This document shows, in pieces, positions 17,201 to 25,261 of a DNA stretch of 64,000 bases. Location of the stretch: assembly GCF_016863295.1 (NCBI RefSeq), contig NZ_BOOP01000004.1, positions 310,001-374,000 on the forward strand, given 5' to 3'. Position 1 is the stretch's first letter; every line of letters begins with the position of its first letter. Origin of the DNA: Planotetraspora phitsanulokensis (GTDB taxonomy: Bacteria; Actinomycetota; Actinomycetes; Streptosporangiales; Streptosporangiaceae). The position numbers and the translations under genes were made by a program. The notes beneath the pieces are model-generated. The model was not told the DNA's origin and searched no databases. It was given only the letters and a program-made list of their open reading frames with translations.

Positions 17201-18437
17201 CGACTTCTCCTACGCGCTCGTCTCGGGGGACGGCGACTGGCGCGCGGTCACCCTGCCCGCGCAGGGGCAGGAGTTCAACCACCCGCTGTACGCCCGCGTC
17301 GCCGGCACCCACGAGGGGTCGCTGCCCGCCACACGGTCGTACGTACGGGTCGAGCCCGCCCGTGAGGTGCTCCTCGGCACGGTGAAGCCCAGCGGCGATC
17401 CCATCGCCCGCGGCTCCGCCGACCCGCAGGACCCGGCACGCGGCGTCACGCTGCGCCTCGTCGAGTCGACCGGCATGGGGTCGGCCGCGACACTCGGCGG
17501 GGCGCTGGCCTTCACCGGCATGTACGCCGCCGACCTGCTCGAGCGCCGGGGCGAGCCGCTCACGGGGGCCGTCGAGCTCTCCGGGAGCGAGGTCGCGACC
17601 GTCGTCGGCGTGCCGGCGTCGGCCCGCCGGGGCGACGGCTCCCTGGGCCCGTCGGCTGAGGCCGCCCAGCCCGTCCACGCGCGGTACTGGCTGCACAACC
17701 GCGGTCCCGCCCCGATCGGCTACCTGCCCGTGTCCGTGGCGGTCTCCCCCGGCCTGCTCCGCACGGACGGCGAGCCCGTCGAGGCGTCGGTGGTGATCGC
17801 CTCGCAGCTGCGGGACGCTCCGGTGGAGGGCACCGCCGAGCTGATCGCCCCGGACGGGTGGTCGGTGACCCCGGCCCGTCGCCCGTACCGGCTCGAGCCC
17901 GACGGTCACGTGCGGTTCCCGGTGACGCTGACGCCGCCCGCGGGAACCGAACCGGGGCTGTACTTCCTCGCCGCCCGCATCGACCACGACGGCCAGAGCA
18001 TCGAGGACGTCGTGACGATCGCGGTCGGCGACCTTCCCGCGTTCCTGCCCGTGCCGGGCGACATCCCCGAGGACTGGGCGGCGGCGCAGGGGACGACGGC
18101 CACGACCGGACGGGACACGGGACTGTCGGTCGACGTCGTCTCCACGACCGTGCGGGTCGCTCCCGGCGGCCACGCGGTGCTCGAAGTGACCCTCGCCAAC
18201 CGCACCCGGGGCGAGATCCGCGGAGAGCTCCAGGTCGTGTCGCCCTGGGGTACGTGGGACGCGGTCACCGCTCCGGTACGCGGGTTCACCCTCGCCGCGG
18301 GCGCGACGGACACGGCGGCGTTCGACGTGACGGTGCCGCGTGACGCCGACCCCGGCGCCTACTGGGCGCTGGCCAAGGTGATGTGGTTCGGCCGTTGCCA
18401 GTACGCCCCGACGGTCGAGCTGGTCGTGGCCCCATGA
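14241..18437 (+). CDS. GH38 alpha-mannosidase, long form
   Basis: 1,398 residues, GTG start with RBS AGAAAGGA, no signal peptide. An N-terminal beta domain (1-90) precedes the catalytic barrel. Zinc ligands are visible in VSHFHYDPVWW (HxD near residue 97), the nucleophile in WQLDVFGHDP (Asp about 229), and the helix-bundle motif AYGAHHDAITGSESDQVY near 455. The remaining C-terminal two thirds are beta-sandwich domains, the last resembling NPCBM-associated/NEW3 modules (about 1,270-1,398). It should strip alpha-mannose from imported high-mannose glycans in the cytoplasm. Longer than the usual 850-1,050 residue bacterial GH38. Confidence 0.92.
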   Translation: MPVTITAVESTDLFVGTEDAPRQVLRVTIEGPPVLVTVAGPGVSGEATGTGPVEVPLEIAGAAAGAELPVTVTAGEASAEAVVTVAEPGWTMFLVSHFHYDPVWWNTQAAYTSPWELLSGDATTRPLWERNGFALVDAHLDLALRDPVYKFVLAEIDYLKPYFDLHPERRADLRLLMERGQVELVGGTYNEPNTNLTGAETTIRNIVYGVGYQRDILGGDPQTAWQLDVFGHDPQFPGYLDAAGLTGSAWARGPFHQWGPIQKNFRESKNDARVMQFPSEFEWISPSGRGVLTHFMPHHYSAGWWMDSSPDLESAEQAVYELYAKIKPVGATKNLLLPVGTDYTPPNKWVTEIHRSWAAKYVWPRFVCGTPRDFLDAVRAELEATGRRPSPQTRDMNPIYTGKDVSYIDTKQAQRAGEVAAVDAEKLATLAALEGLGAYPGAALDKVWRQLAYGAHHDAITGSESDQVYIDLLSGWREAHDLAATVRDTALDALAGRIDTTGDGVPLVVANTLSFDRSALVTVRLPQDVDGGRVVDDTGAEVACVIDRGTLRFFADAVPAMGWRTWRLLPGASSAEPAWTPVDGEAIENARYRVSADSARGGGLNSVYDKASGRELVRDGHVANELRVYEEYSAHPDFGEGPWHLVPRGPVVGSAGSPATVRAETSPLGSRLVVTGTVDGLNYRQTVTLWHGVDRVDCATRVVDHAGADRLLRVRFPVDLPGALPVSEVADAVVGRGFALPDVDVADAPWTLDNPANTWFGLSSTARVSLTDPDGTSLGERALGVAEVVVPSLADAPAARDLVVALAKVGVTATTASAEWARYGWLDVDSNLPDFRVLIGGPEANEATRDLLERAGADYAATLAAHGRVWVPADKPLHEMWQPNADLRDLRALPALVVTDVAALADDLADARVSAVSPRPIPSSEVLTDHTVALLTFGLPGFAVDPTGALHLSLMRSCTGWPSGVWIDPPKRTAPDGTSFQLQHWTHDFSYALVSGDGDWRAVTLPAQGQEFNHPLYARVAGTHEGSLPATRSYVRVEPAREVLLGTVKPSGDPIARGSADPQDPARGVTLRLVESTGMGSAATLGGALAFTGMYAADLLERRGEPLTGAVELSGSEVATVVGVPASARRGDGSLGPSAEAAQPVHARYWLHNRGPAPIGYLPVSVAVSPGLLRTDGEPVEASVVIASQLRDAPVEGTAELIAPDGWSVTPARRPYRLEPDGHVRFPVTLTPPAGTEPGLYFLAARIDHDGQSIEDVVTIAVGDLPAFLPVPGDIPEDWAAAQGTTATTGRDTGLSVDVVSTTVRVAPGGHAVLEVTLANRTRGEIRGELQVVSPWGTWDAVTAPVRGFTLAAGATDTAAFDVTVPRDADPGAYWALAKVMWFGRCQYAPTVELVVAP

Positions 18438-19315
18438 GTCCGGCGCACGCGGCCTCGCCCGTGAGCTCCGGGGACGAGGTGTCCTCCGAGGCCGTGGGCC
18501 GCGGTCATGGGTACGCGTCCCCCACGGCCTCGCCCGCCGGGCACGGTCATGGGCACCGCCACGCGCACGCGGCGTCCCCCGCGGACGGCGAACCGTCCGC
18601 GCCGGGCGTCGGCCCCGTGCTCGGCTGGCTCGACGGCCGGCCGCTCCCGCGGGCCGATCTCGACCGCCGGCTCGCCGCCCTGCGCGGCGGGCCGCGGTCC
18701 TCGGCGCTGCCGGAGCCCGGCAGCGCCGAGGACCGGCAGCTCACGCGCTGGGTCGCCCAGGTCATGCTGACCGAGTTGCTGTGCGAGGCGGAGGCGGCCG
18801 AGCGAGGGCTCGACACGGGCGGCGGGGCTCCGCCCGTACGTCTCGACCAGCGCGCCGCCGTCGAGCTCGGCTCGATCACCGCCGCCGCCTTCGAGGGCAG
18901 CGGCGCCGTACGAGCCGTTTACGCGGCGGTGACCGCGGACGTGACGGTGCCCGGGGAACAGGCCGCGGCCTACGCGGCTGCGACGGCCCGGCCCCCGGCC
19001 GAGCCCGAGTGGCGGCTGTCCACGGCGGACGGCGACTTCGACGCGGCCCCCGGCACGTTGCCGGCACGGCTCGCGGCCGCGCTCGCCGAAACCGAGCCCG
19101 GGCAGACCGTGACCGTCGACGGTCTCACCGTCACCCTCCTCGGCACGCGGGAGCCCGGGAACCCGCCCGAGCCCGGCGACCGGCTGCTCGACGCGGCCCG
19201 GCGTCTGGCCTTCGTCCGCTGGCTCGACCACGCCCGGGCACACCGGCTCCGCCTGGTGCCCGGGCTGGAGCACCCCGGCGACCCCGCACAGCCCGACAAC
19301 CACCATCGCCACTGA
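18434..19315 (+). CDS. Conserved-looking protein of unknown function coupled to GH38
   Basis: 293 residues, ATG overlapping the GH38 stop (ATGA), so it is translated with the mannosidase. I do not recognise a domain. The first 50 residues are low complexity and contain a His-rich run (GHGHGHRHAHA, about residues 36-46); the protein ends NHHRH. From about residue 60 there is a GWLDGRPLPRADLDRRL pattern and helical segments (WVAQVMLTELLCEAEAAERG) that faintly recall the SurA/parvulin N-domain, but the rotamase domain is not convincing. The His clusters suggest metal binding. No signal peptide. Function is open. Confidence 0.7.
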   Translation: MSPAHAASPVSSGDEVSSEAVGRGHGYASPTASPAGHGHGHRHAHAASPADGEPSAPGVGPVLGWLDGRPLPRADLDRRLAALRGGPRSSALPEPGSAEDRQLTRWVAQVMLTELLCEAEAAERGLDTGGGAPPVRLDQRAAVELGSITAAAFEGSGAVRAVYAAVTADVTVPGEQAAAYAAATARPPAEPEWRLSTADGDFDAAPGTLPARLAAALAETEPGQTVTVDGLTVTLLGTREPGNPPEPGDRLLDAARRLAFVRWLDHARAHRLRLVPGLEHPGDPAQPDNHHRH

Positions 19316-19421
19316 GACCTGACGGCTCTCCCCGGACATGCCGACCTGTGTCGAGCCAGGCCTTCGCCGGCTCGCACGGGTCGGCGACGGCTTCCCGGGC
19401 GCGTACGGGATGAGCCCGGTC

Positions 19422-20333
19422 TCAGTTCCCGCTCGCGAGCTCGCGCAGCGAGGTCAAGTGAAGCGTGCCGGGTCGCTCCTCCGCCGAGAGCCCGGCCAGC
19501 TCGGCGAGCGCGCGGGAGGGGGCCAGGCCGTCCTCGTGCGCGGAGCTCAGGCGCTCCAACCACAGGAGTCCGGCCCGGTACCCGAGCACCCCGTGCTCGC
19601 CGTGCACGGGGACGTACTGCACCTCGCCGTCGGCCGAGCGCCTGTAGCCCGCCGCGAAGCCGGGCGTGTGGTGGAACACCCGGTTCCGATACGGAATCTC
19701 GAAGCCGGTCCACACGTCGGACGCGGTGCCGTCGTCATCGAAGAAGTTGTCGACACCGGTCTCGGTCGGCTTGCCGAAGTAGGTCGAATCCTCCGGATCG
19801 GTCTCCGAACCGAGCACCTCTGAGAGCTCGCGCAGGGCTGCGGACAGCCGCGGGGCGTTCGCCACGTGCAGGGCGGGCTGGGGACGCCCTTTGAGGTCGT
19901 ACAGCATCCAGGCGTCTGAGAACGTCACCAGTTCCGTGCCGGCGAAGCCGGCGAACGCGGAGGCCCCGAGCCGGAACAGGCCCGCCTGCGGAACCTCTTC
20001 CGTCTCGCCCACGAGCATGCCGGCGCAGTCGGCGGAGGCGTCCACGGCACCGATCTCTCCGGGGCGGAGGCCGGTCGCGACCTCGCGGGCAAGCCGATCG
20101 GCTTCGCCCAAGCCCTGTGTCCCGGCGGCCGCGAGCTCGCCCCTGAACAGGTGGCTGTTCGACGTGCCCGACTCCGCGACGGTAAGGAGCACCTTCGGCT
20201 CACCGATCACGAGCCGGTGCGCTGCCAGGACGGAATACGCGGCCAGCAGATCGCGCAGGCACCGGACGAGGGCGTCCGCGGAATCGTCGTCGCGGCCCCA
20301 GGTCCAGCGGGCGACAGGCGTACTTGCGATCAC
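19422..20333 (-). CDS. Hypothetical protein, no recognised domain
   Basis: 303 residues, GTG start with good RBS (CCGGAGGGA). The protein is acidic, without signal peptide or membrane helices. Visible features are an N-terminal helical part (residues 15-45) and a beta-rich middle with many aromatic residues (TFSDAWMLYDLKGRPQPA, GFEIPYRNRVFHHTPGF). I cannot assign a family. It lies 79 bases downstream of a TetR gene on the same strand and is convergent with the N-glycan locus across a 106-bp gap that holds nothing recognisable. Confidence 0.65.
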   Translation of the reverse strand: MIASTPVARWTWGRDDDSADALVRCLRDLLAAYSVLAAHRLVIGEPKVLLTVAESGTSNSHLFRGELAAAGTQGLGEADRLAREVATGLRPGEIGAVDASADCAGMLVGETEEVPQAGLFRLGASAFAGFAGTELVTFSDAWMLYDLKGRPQPALHVANAPRLSAALRELSEVLGSETDPEDSTYFGKPTETGVDNFFDDDGTASDVWTGFEIPYRNRVFHHTPGFAAGYRRSADGEVQYVPVHGEHGVLGYRAGLLWLERLSSAHEDGLAPSRALAELAGLSAEERPGTLHLTSLRELASGN

Positions 20334-20412
20334 GGCGTTCCCTCCGGCGTGAACCTGCCTTCACCCGGGACGACGACCGTTCCCGTCCGGCATGCGGATG
20401 ACAGACCGCACG

Positions 20413-21036
20413 TTAGCCGCTTGCCCGGACACTTCCCGCCGCGCTGGTTTCACGAAGGTGCCGGATGGCCACGTCGAGCGCGGCTTCCAGATGGGTGAGC
20501 CGGCCGGTCGAGAGCATGATCATGACACCCCCTTGGATGCCGGCCAGGAGCGCGGCGGCGGCCTCGTCCGCGTCGAGTTCGGGGTCGATCTCGTGCTGCG
20601 CCTGCATGGCGCGCACACCCTCGGCGATCTCCGCCTGCCATTGGTCGAGCATCTCGGTGACGACCGCCTGAGCTCCCGGAGTGCTGCGGCCGAGTTGTGC
20701 GACCACCGCGCTCAGCGGGCAGTGCCAGCCCTGCCGGCGATAGCGCTCGACCAGCACCTCGCGCCATTCCTCCCAGGCGCGCCAGGACGTCAGGTCCCCC
20801 AGCTGTGGCTGCTGGTCGGTCAGGACACGGTCGGCCTCGTACCGCGCCACGGCGAGGAGCAGTTCCTCCCTGCCGCCGGGGAAGTAGTGGAACAGCTGGC
20901 TCTTGCTCGTGCCCGTCCTTCTCCGCACGTCGTCCAGCGTGGTGGCGACGACGCCGAGCTCGCGGATCTCCGCGGCGGCCCCCTCGATGATCCGCTGCCG
21001 CGTCGCACTGCCCTTGGGGGTCAACTCCCGGACCAC
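20413..21036 (-). CDS. TetR family transcriptional regulator
   Basis: 207 residues from a GTG at 21036 preceded by GAGAGG; the open frame runs further upstream but is antisense to the SDR gene. HTH: RQRIIEGAAAEIRELGVVATTLDDVRRRTGTSKSQLFHYFPGGREELL in order over residues 12-60. The C-terminal domain resembles TetR_C regulators of short-chain dehydrogenases. Divergent from the SDR at 21137 with a palindrome between them, so it probably represses both. Confidence 0.85.
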   Translation of the reverse strand: MVRELTPKGSATRQRIIEGAAAEIRELGVVATTLDDVRRRTGTSKSQLFHYFPGGREELLLAVARYEADRVLTDQQPQLGDLTSWRAWEEWREVLVERYRRQGWHCPLSAVVAQLGRSTPGAQAVVTEMLDQWQAEIAEGVRAMQAQHEIDPELDADEAAAALLAGIQGGVMIMLSTGRLTHLEAALDVAIRHLRETSAAGSVRASG

Positions 21037-21054
21037 ACCGCACACCCTCTCGAC

Positions 21055-21070
21055 TGGACTTGCCGGTCCA
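21055..21070. promoter_or_regulatory. Putative TetR operator
   Basis: TGGAC-TTGCCG-GTCCA is a 5-bp-arm inverted repeat in the 100-bp gap between the divergent tetR and SDR genes, 19 bases upstream of the tetR start. Confidence 0.5.
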
Positions 21071-21136
21071 ATTTTATGGTGCGACGTTCGAGCTGTCCAT
21101 TTCGGATCCATTTCGACTCTTATCGGGGAGCAGCAC

Positions 21137-21892
21137 ATGACCGCACGACTGCACGGCCGATCCGCACTGGTGACCGGCTCCACCGACGGCATCGGAGTGG
21201 CGATCGCCCAGGCCCTCGCGGCGGAAGGGGCGCACGTCATCGTCACCGGCCGCAACGCGGAAGGGGGAAAGCAGACCGTCGGCTCGATCGAGCAGGCAGG
21301 GGGACGGGCCACGTTCGTCGCCGCCGATCTCGGCCGGGGAGCGGCCGCGATCCGTGAGCTCGCCGACGCGGCGAGCGAGGCTGCCGGCGGCAGGCTCGAC
21401 ATCCTGGTGAACAACGCCGCGCTGCTGATCGACCCGGCGCCGACCGCGGAGGTCGAGGAAGAGCTGATCGATCAGGCGCTGAGGGTCAACGTGAAGGCCG
21501 CCTTCCTGCTCACCGGCCTCATCGCCCCGGAGATGGCCGCACGCGGCAGCGGGACCGTCATCAACATGGGCTCGATCAACGGCCTGTTCGGCTCGGCCCA
21601 CTCCGCCCTCTACAGCGCCACCAAGGCGACCATCCACTCGCTGACCAAGTCGTGGGCGGCCGAATACGGGCCGGCCGGGGTCCGGGTCAACACCGTCGCC
21701 CCCGGTCCGACCCTCACCGAGAAGATCTCCGGCATTCAGGATCGCCTGGCGTCGATGATCGCGGCGATGCCCTCCCAGCGGGCGAGCACGCCGGCCGAGG
21801 TCGCCGCCGCCGTGGTGTTCCTGGCCAGCGACGACGCCTCGAACATCCACGGGGCAACGCTCTCGGTCGACGGCGGGCGCGCGGCGATCTGA
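21137..21892 (+). CDS. SDR family oxidoreductase
   Basis: 251 residues, ATG with RBS GGGGAG. Classical short-chain dehydrogenase: cofactor motif TGSTDGIG (about residues 13-20), NNA motif in DILVNNAA, catalytic Ser in INMGSING and Tyr/Lys in YSATK near residue 160. Substrate unknown; probably induced when the divergent TetR protein binds its ligand. The 3' end is partly duplicated downstream (see repeat at 21883). Confidence 0.88.
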   Translation: MTARLHGRSALVTGSTDGIGVAIAQALAAEGAHVIVTGRNAEGGKQTVGSIEQAGGRATFVAADLGRGAAAIRELADAASEAAGGRLDILVNNAALLIDPAPTAEVEEELIDQALRVNVKAAFLLTGLIAPEMAARGSGTVINMGSINGLFGSAHSALYSATKATIHSLTKSWAAEYGPAGVRVNTVAPGPTLTEKISGIQDRLASMIAAMPSQRASTPAEVAAAVVFLASDDASNIHGATLSVDGGRAAI

Positions 21893-21963
21893 CCGTGGCC
21901 CGCACGGACCACGGCGTCCTGACGCGACCTGCACTGCCCGCACAGACCACGGCGATCTGACCG
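21883..21963. repeat. Short direct repeats spanning the SDR stop
   Basis: GGCGATCTGACCG occurs at 21883-21895 and 21951-21963, and CCCGCACGGACCACGGCG (21899-21916) recurs with one change at 21937-21954. The first copy contains the SDR stop codon. This looks like a small local duplication of the gene end. Confidence 0.5.
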
Positions 21964-21976
21964 GCGCCCGTCCGGC

Positions 21977-21998
21977 GCGCGGCCGGGATCGGCCGCGC
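21977..21998. terminator. Hairpin between convergent SDR and MFS genes
   Basis: GCGCGGCCG-GGAT-CGGCCGCGC, a perfect 9-bp stem with a 4-base loop, 27 bases from the MFS stop. Suitable as a bidirectional terminator; no T-tract. Confidence 0.55.
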
Positions 21999-22024
21999 CC
22001 CGGCACCCCCGCGAGCCGGGTCCG

Positions 22025-23278
22025 TCACACCCGTCGGAGCCTTCGGATCGGCGGGATGAGCAACAGCGCCGCGCACACCGCGGCGCTGACTCCCGCCGAG
22101 AGGAACAGCAGGTCGCGGGGTTCGACGACCGCGGACACCGGGCCCACGAGGGCCTGGCCCACCGCCACTCCGGAGACCGAACCGGCCACCTCGTAGGCGG
22201 TGACGCGGTTGAGGACGTCGGGGGCCACCTGGGTCTGCACGCTGGTCGACCACATCACCGACCAGAAGGCCCAGGAGGCTCCGCCGATCAGGTGGCCGGC
22301 CATCACCGCGGGGAGCGGAAGCTCCAGAGCGGCCGACAGGGGGATGCACATGAACCCGATCATGGCGACGCCCCCCGCGGCCAGCGGGCGGACGGGCCGG
22401 AAGCGGATCGCGACGAAGCCTCCGATCACGGTGCCGGCGCCCAGACCCGCCATCGCCCAGCCGTACGCGGCGTCGCCGAGACGGTCGCCGATCAGCCGGG
22501 AGCCCAGCGGGATGTAGGGACCGAAGACGAGCATGCCGAAGAAGACCCAGACCAGGATCACGGACCACATCCAGCTGCGCGAGCGGAACTCCACCCAGCC
22601 GCGCCGGAGGTCGAGCAGAACCGTCGAGGGCTCCCCGGCCGCGGCACCGGATGTGGGATCGGGACCGGCACCGGGAGCGGCAGCGAACCTGATCAGCGCC
22701 AGGCAGAGGCCGCTCACCAGGAAGGTGCCCGCGTCGAAGGCGTAGACCGTCCCCGCGCCGGTCAGCGCCATCAGCAGCCCCGCCAGGACGGGACCGCCGA
22801 GCTGCGTGGCCGCCTCGGCGATCTTGAGGGTGCCGTTGGCGCGTTGCGGGTCCTCCGCGACGAGCGGGACCATGCCCTTGCCGCCGGGCTCGAACATCGC
22901 GGCGGCCGTACCGGACAGGAACGAGGCGCACAGCAGCAGCCACATCGGGGGCGCTCCGACGAAGAAGGCGACGGCGAGCACGCCCTGGGTGACGATCCGG
23001 ACCAGGTCCGCGCCGACCATCATCGTCCGCGCGCCGAGCCTGTCGGCGAAGACCCCGCCGAACAGAACGAACAAGACGAAGGGTGCCGTCCAGACGGCGA
23101 GAACGTACCCCACACCCGAGACCCCGTAGATCGCCCCGACCGCCAGAGCCGCCGCGACCGGCAACATCGCGTCGCCCAGCAGCGACACCACCCGGGCGGC
23201 GAAGTAGAGCGAGAAATCCCTGGTCCAGAGCGTCTTCCGAGCGATCGACGGCGCTTCGCAGTCGAGGGTCGTGGTCAT
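22025..23278 (-). CDS. MFS transporter, drug-efflux-like
   Basis: 417 residues with about 12 membrane helices. The signature after helix 2 (GGVFADRLGARTMMVGADLVR, about residues 63-83) is that of the major facilitator superfamily, and the N-terminus (LWTRDFSLYFAARVVSLLGDAMLPVA) matches the MFS_3/enterobactin-exporter-like group. The ATG at 23278 with RBS GGAGATC is preferred over 23302. Divergent from a GlxA-type regulator, which probably controls it. Substrate unknown. Confidence 0.85.
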   Translation of the reverse strand: MTTTLDCEAPSIARKTLWTRDFSLYFAARVVSLLGDAMLPVAAALAVGAIYGVSGVGYVLAVWTAPFVLFVLFGGVFADRLGARTMMVGADLVRIVTQGVLAVAFFVGAPPMWLLLCASFLSGTAAAMFEPGGKGMVPLVAEDPQRANGTLKIAEAATQLGGPVLAGLLMALTGAGTVYAFDAGTFLVSGLCLALIRFAAAPGAGPDPTSGAAAGEPSTVLLDLRRGWVEFRSRSWMWSVILVWVFFGMLVFGPYIPLGSRLIGDRLGDAAYGWAMAGLGAGTVIGGFVAIRFRPVRPLAAGGVAMIGFMCIPLSAALELPLPAVMAGHLIGGASWAFWSVMWSTSVQTQVAPDVLNRVTAYEVAGSVSGVAVGQALVGPVSAVVEPRDLLFLSAGVSAAVCAALLLIPPIRRLRRV

Positions 23279-23364
23279 GCGGCGATCTCCATGACCACTC
23301 ATCCTGGAGATGCGGCCGGCCCCGCACAGGCGTCCGTTACGACATCATTGAGTACATTCCTGCC

Positions 23365-24303
23365 ATGAAGCACCGAGTGGTCGCCCTTGTCGGCTCGCCG
23401 CAGGAGATGTACCCGGTCACCTGCGCGTCGGCCGTGTTCGGTTACCAGGGCCCCGACATCCCCCACCTCTATGACTTCCGGCTCTGCGCCGAACGGCCGG
23501 GGCCGATCGCGACCACGATGGGCGCCGACATCCTCGTCACCGACGGACTGGAGGCCCTGGCGGAGGCCGACACCATCCTCATCGCGAACTGGTGCCCCGG
23601 ACCGGACATCTCCGCCGAACTCGGCGACGCCGTCCTCGCCGCCCACGCCCGGGGCGCGCGCATCGTCGGGATCTGCTCGGGCATCCACATCCCGGCGAGC
23701 CTGGGCCTTCTGGACGGCCGCACGGCCGCCGCCCACTGGGAGCTCACCGGCGAACTGGCCCGGCGGTACCCGAAGGTCCGCGCCGACGCCACCGTGCTGT
23801 ACGTCGATCACGGCGACGTCGCGACCGCGGGCGCCACGGCCACCACCATCGACCTGTGCCTCAACCAGGTCAGGCGCGAACACGGCGCCGCACTGGCGAT
23901 GCGGATCGGCCGTCAGCTCGCGGCCGCACCACACCGGGAGGGCTGCCAGCGCCAGTTCCCCACGCTGCCGACGGCCGGGCCGCTCCCCGACTCCCTCGCC
24001 CCGCTGCTCGACTGGGCCACCGCCAACCTGGACCGCCGGCTGACCCTGGAGGACATGGCCGCCTGGTCGGGGACGTCGCCGCGCACCCTCAGCCGCCACT
24101 TCTCGGAGCAACTCGGCATCTCTCCCGGCCGCTGGCTCCTCGACCGGCGCATCGCGGGCGCCCGCGCGCTCCTGGAGGAGACCGACCTCCCGGTCGAGAC
24201 GATCGCCCAGCGCGTCGGCCTCTCGTCCGCGGTGAACCTGCGCCGCCGGTTCCACAACGCCCTCAGCACCACTCCGGCCGCGTACCGCCGCTCCTTTCGC
24301 TGA
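23365..24303 (+). CDS. GlxA-type AraC family regulator (DJ-1/PfpI domain + HTH)
   Basis: 312 residues. Residues 1-170 form a class I glutamine amidotransferase-like (DJ-1/PfpI) domain, with the nucleophile-elbow-like Cys in VGICSGIHIP and the following LGLLDGRTAAAHW. Residues 210-312 hold the AraC HTH (LTLEDMAAWSGTSPRTLSRHF, QRVGLSSAVNLRRRF). ATG at 23365; no clear RBS. The 86-bp divergent gap to the MFS gene suggests local control of efflux. Confidence 0.87.
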   Translation: MKHRVVALVGSPQEMYPVTCASAVFGYQGPDIPHLYDFRLCAERPGPIATTMGADILVTDGLEALAEADTILIANWCPGPDISAELGDAVLAAHARGARIVGICSGIHIPASLGLLDGRTAAAHWELTGELARRYPKVRADATVLYVDHGDVATAGATATTIDLCLNQVRREHGAALAMRIGRQLAAAPHREGCQRQFPTLPTAGPLPDSLAPLLDWATANLDRRLTLEDMAAWSGTSPRTLSRHFSEQLGISPGRWLLDRRIAGARALLEETDLPVETIAQRVGLSSAVNLRRRFHNALSTTPAAYRRSFR

Positions 24304-24333
24304 TCATCGACTCCTGCTCGGTCACGTGAGTGG

Positions 24334-24352
24334 TCACTTCGGCCCCAAGTGA
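24334..24352. terminator. Small hairpin between convergent genes
   Basis: TCACTT-N7-AAGTGA in the 59-bp gap between the AraC and XRE genes; a weak terminator candidate. Confidence 0.25.
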
Positions 24353-24362
24353 ACGGGGCGCA

Positions 24363-25196
24363 TCACCGGAACGCGGGCTCACGTGGCCTCATGGCGCTGA
24401 CCTTGGCCAGAGCCTCCTCGGAGGGACTGCCCGGCGCCGCTTGAAGCGTGCAGAGACGCTGGCCCGGGGCGCTGTCGACGGAGAACATCTCAATCCGGAG
24501 GGTGACCTCTCCGACAAGGCGATGGCGCAGGCGGACGACGTCGTGGCGCCTGAAACGCACGTCGTGACGGGCCCACATCCGTCGGAAGTCCTCGCTGCCC
24601 GCCGAGACCTCCTCCACCAACTGGAGCAGAGAGGGATCGTCGTGGTCCGCCCCCATGACGGCGCGCAGATGGGCGACCATCGAACAGGCCTCCTGCTCCC
24701 ACTCCGGCCAGTACGTGCGGGCCTGCGGGCTGAGGAAGAGCATGCGCATGAAGTTGTCGGTGTGCGTGAACCCTTCGGCGAGAGCGGCGGACAGCCAGTT
24801 CCGGGCCAGCACGTCCGTCCGGCGGTTCAGCACGTTCGCCAGTCCGTGGTCCCACTCGTTCATGAGCCGCAGCACATACGGGTCAACCTGGGTGTCCTCG
24901 CCATCGATTCCACGGTCACCCGGCCGGGCACGGGCGAGGTGGTGAAGATGCTCGGTCGCCTCGCGGTCGAGGTGGAACACCTGTGCCAGGGCGTCGAGCA
25001 CCTGCTCCGACGGGCGGCATTGCTTGCCCTGCTCCAGCCTCGTGTAGTAGTCGAGGCTGACACCGGCCAGCAGGGCCACCTCGTCGCGGCGCAGCCCCGG
25101 CGTCCGGCGGAGGTCGCCGCCGTCCGGCAATCCCAGCTCGTCGACAGACGTGCTCCGGCGCCGCGCCCGGAGGAAATCACCAAGAGCGTTCCTCAT
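24363..25196 (-). CDS. XRE family regulator with MmyB-like ligand domain
   Basis: 277 residues, ATG. N-terminal helix-turn-helix (GDLRRTPGLRRDEVALLAGV, SLDYYTRLEQGKQCRPSEQV, about residues 27-66) followed by the MmyB-like ligand-binding domain (about 100-265; DVLARNWLSAALAEGFTHTD, FRRHDVVRLRHRLVGEVTL). It lies 65 bases downstream of the secreted hydrolase gene on the same strand. Such regulators usually control a neighbouring oxidoreductase or hydrolase. Confidence 0.87.
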   Translation of the reverse strand: MRNALGDFLRARRRSTSVDELGLPDGGDLRRTPGLRRDEVALLAGVSLDYYTRLEQGKQCRPSEQVLDALAQVFHLDREATEHLHHLARARPGDRGIDGEDTQVDPYVLRLMNEWDHGLANVLNRRTDVLARNWLSAALAEGFTHTDNFMRMLFLSPQARTYWPEWEQEACSMVAHLRAVMGADHDDPSLLQLVEEVSAGSEDFRRMWARHDVRFRRHDVVRLRHRLVGEVTLRIEMFSVDSAPGQRLCTLQAAPGSPSEEALAKVSAMRPREPAFR

Positions 25197-25261
25197 GCGG
25201 GCCAGCGTAGGAAACCGCAGGTCAAGGCCGCACAAAGCGTCCGGACGCGGTGGACCGGGCG

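Noticed and set aside
13980-18173. A 1,397-codon open frame antisense to the GH38 gene
   Set aside because: Low-complexity Arg/Gly/Ala/Pro-rich translation typical of a high-GC shadow frame; the plus strand encodes an intact GH38 with all motifs.
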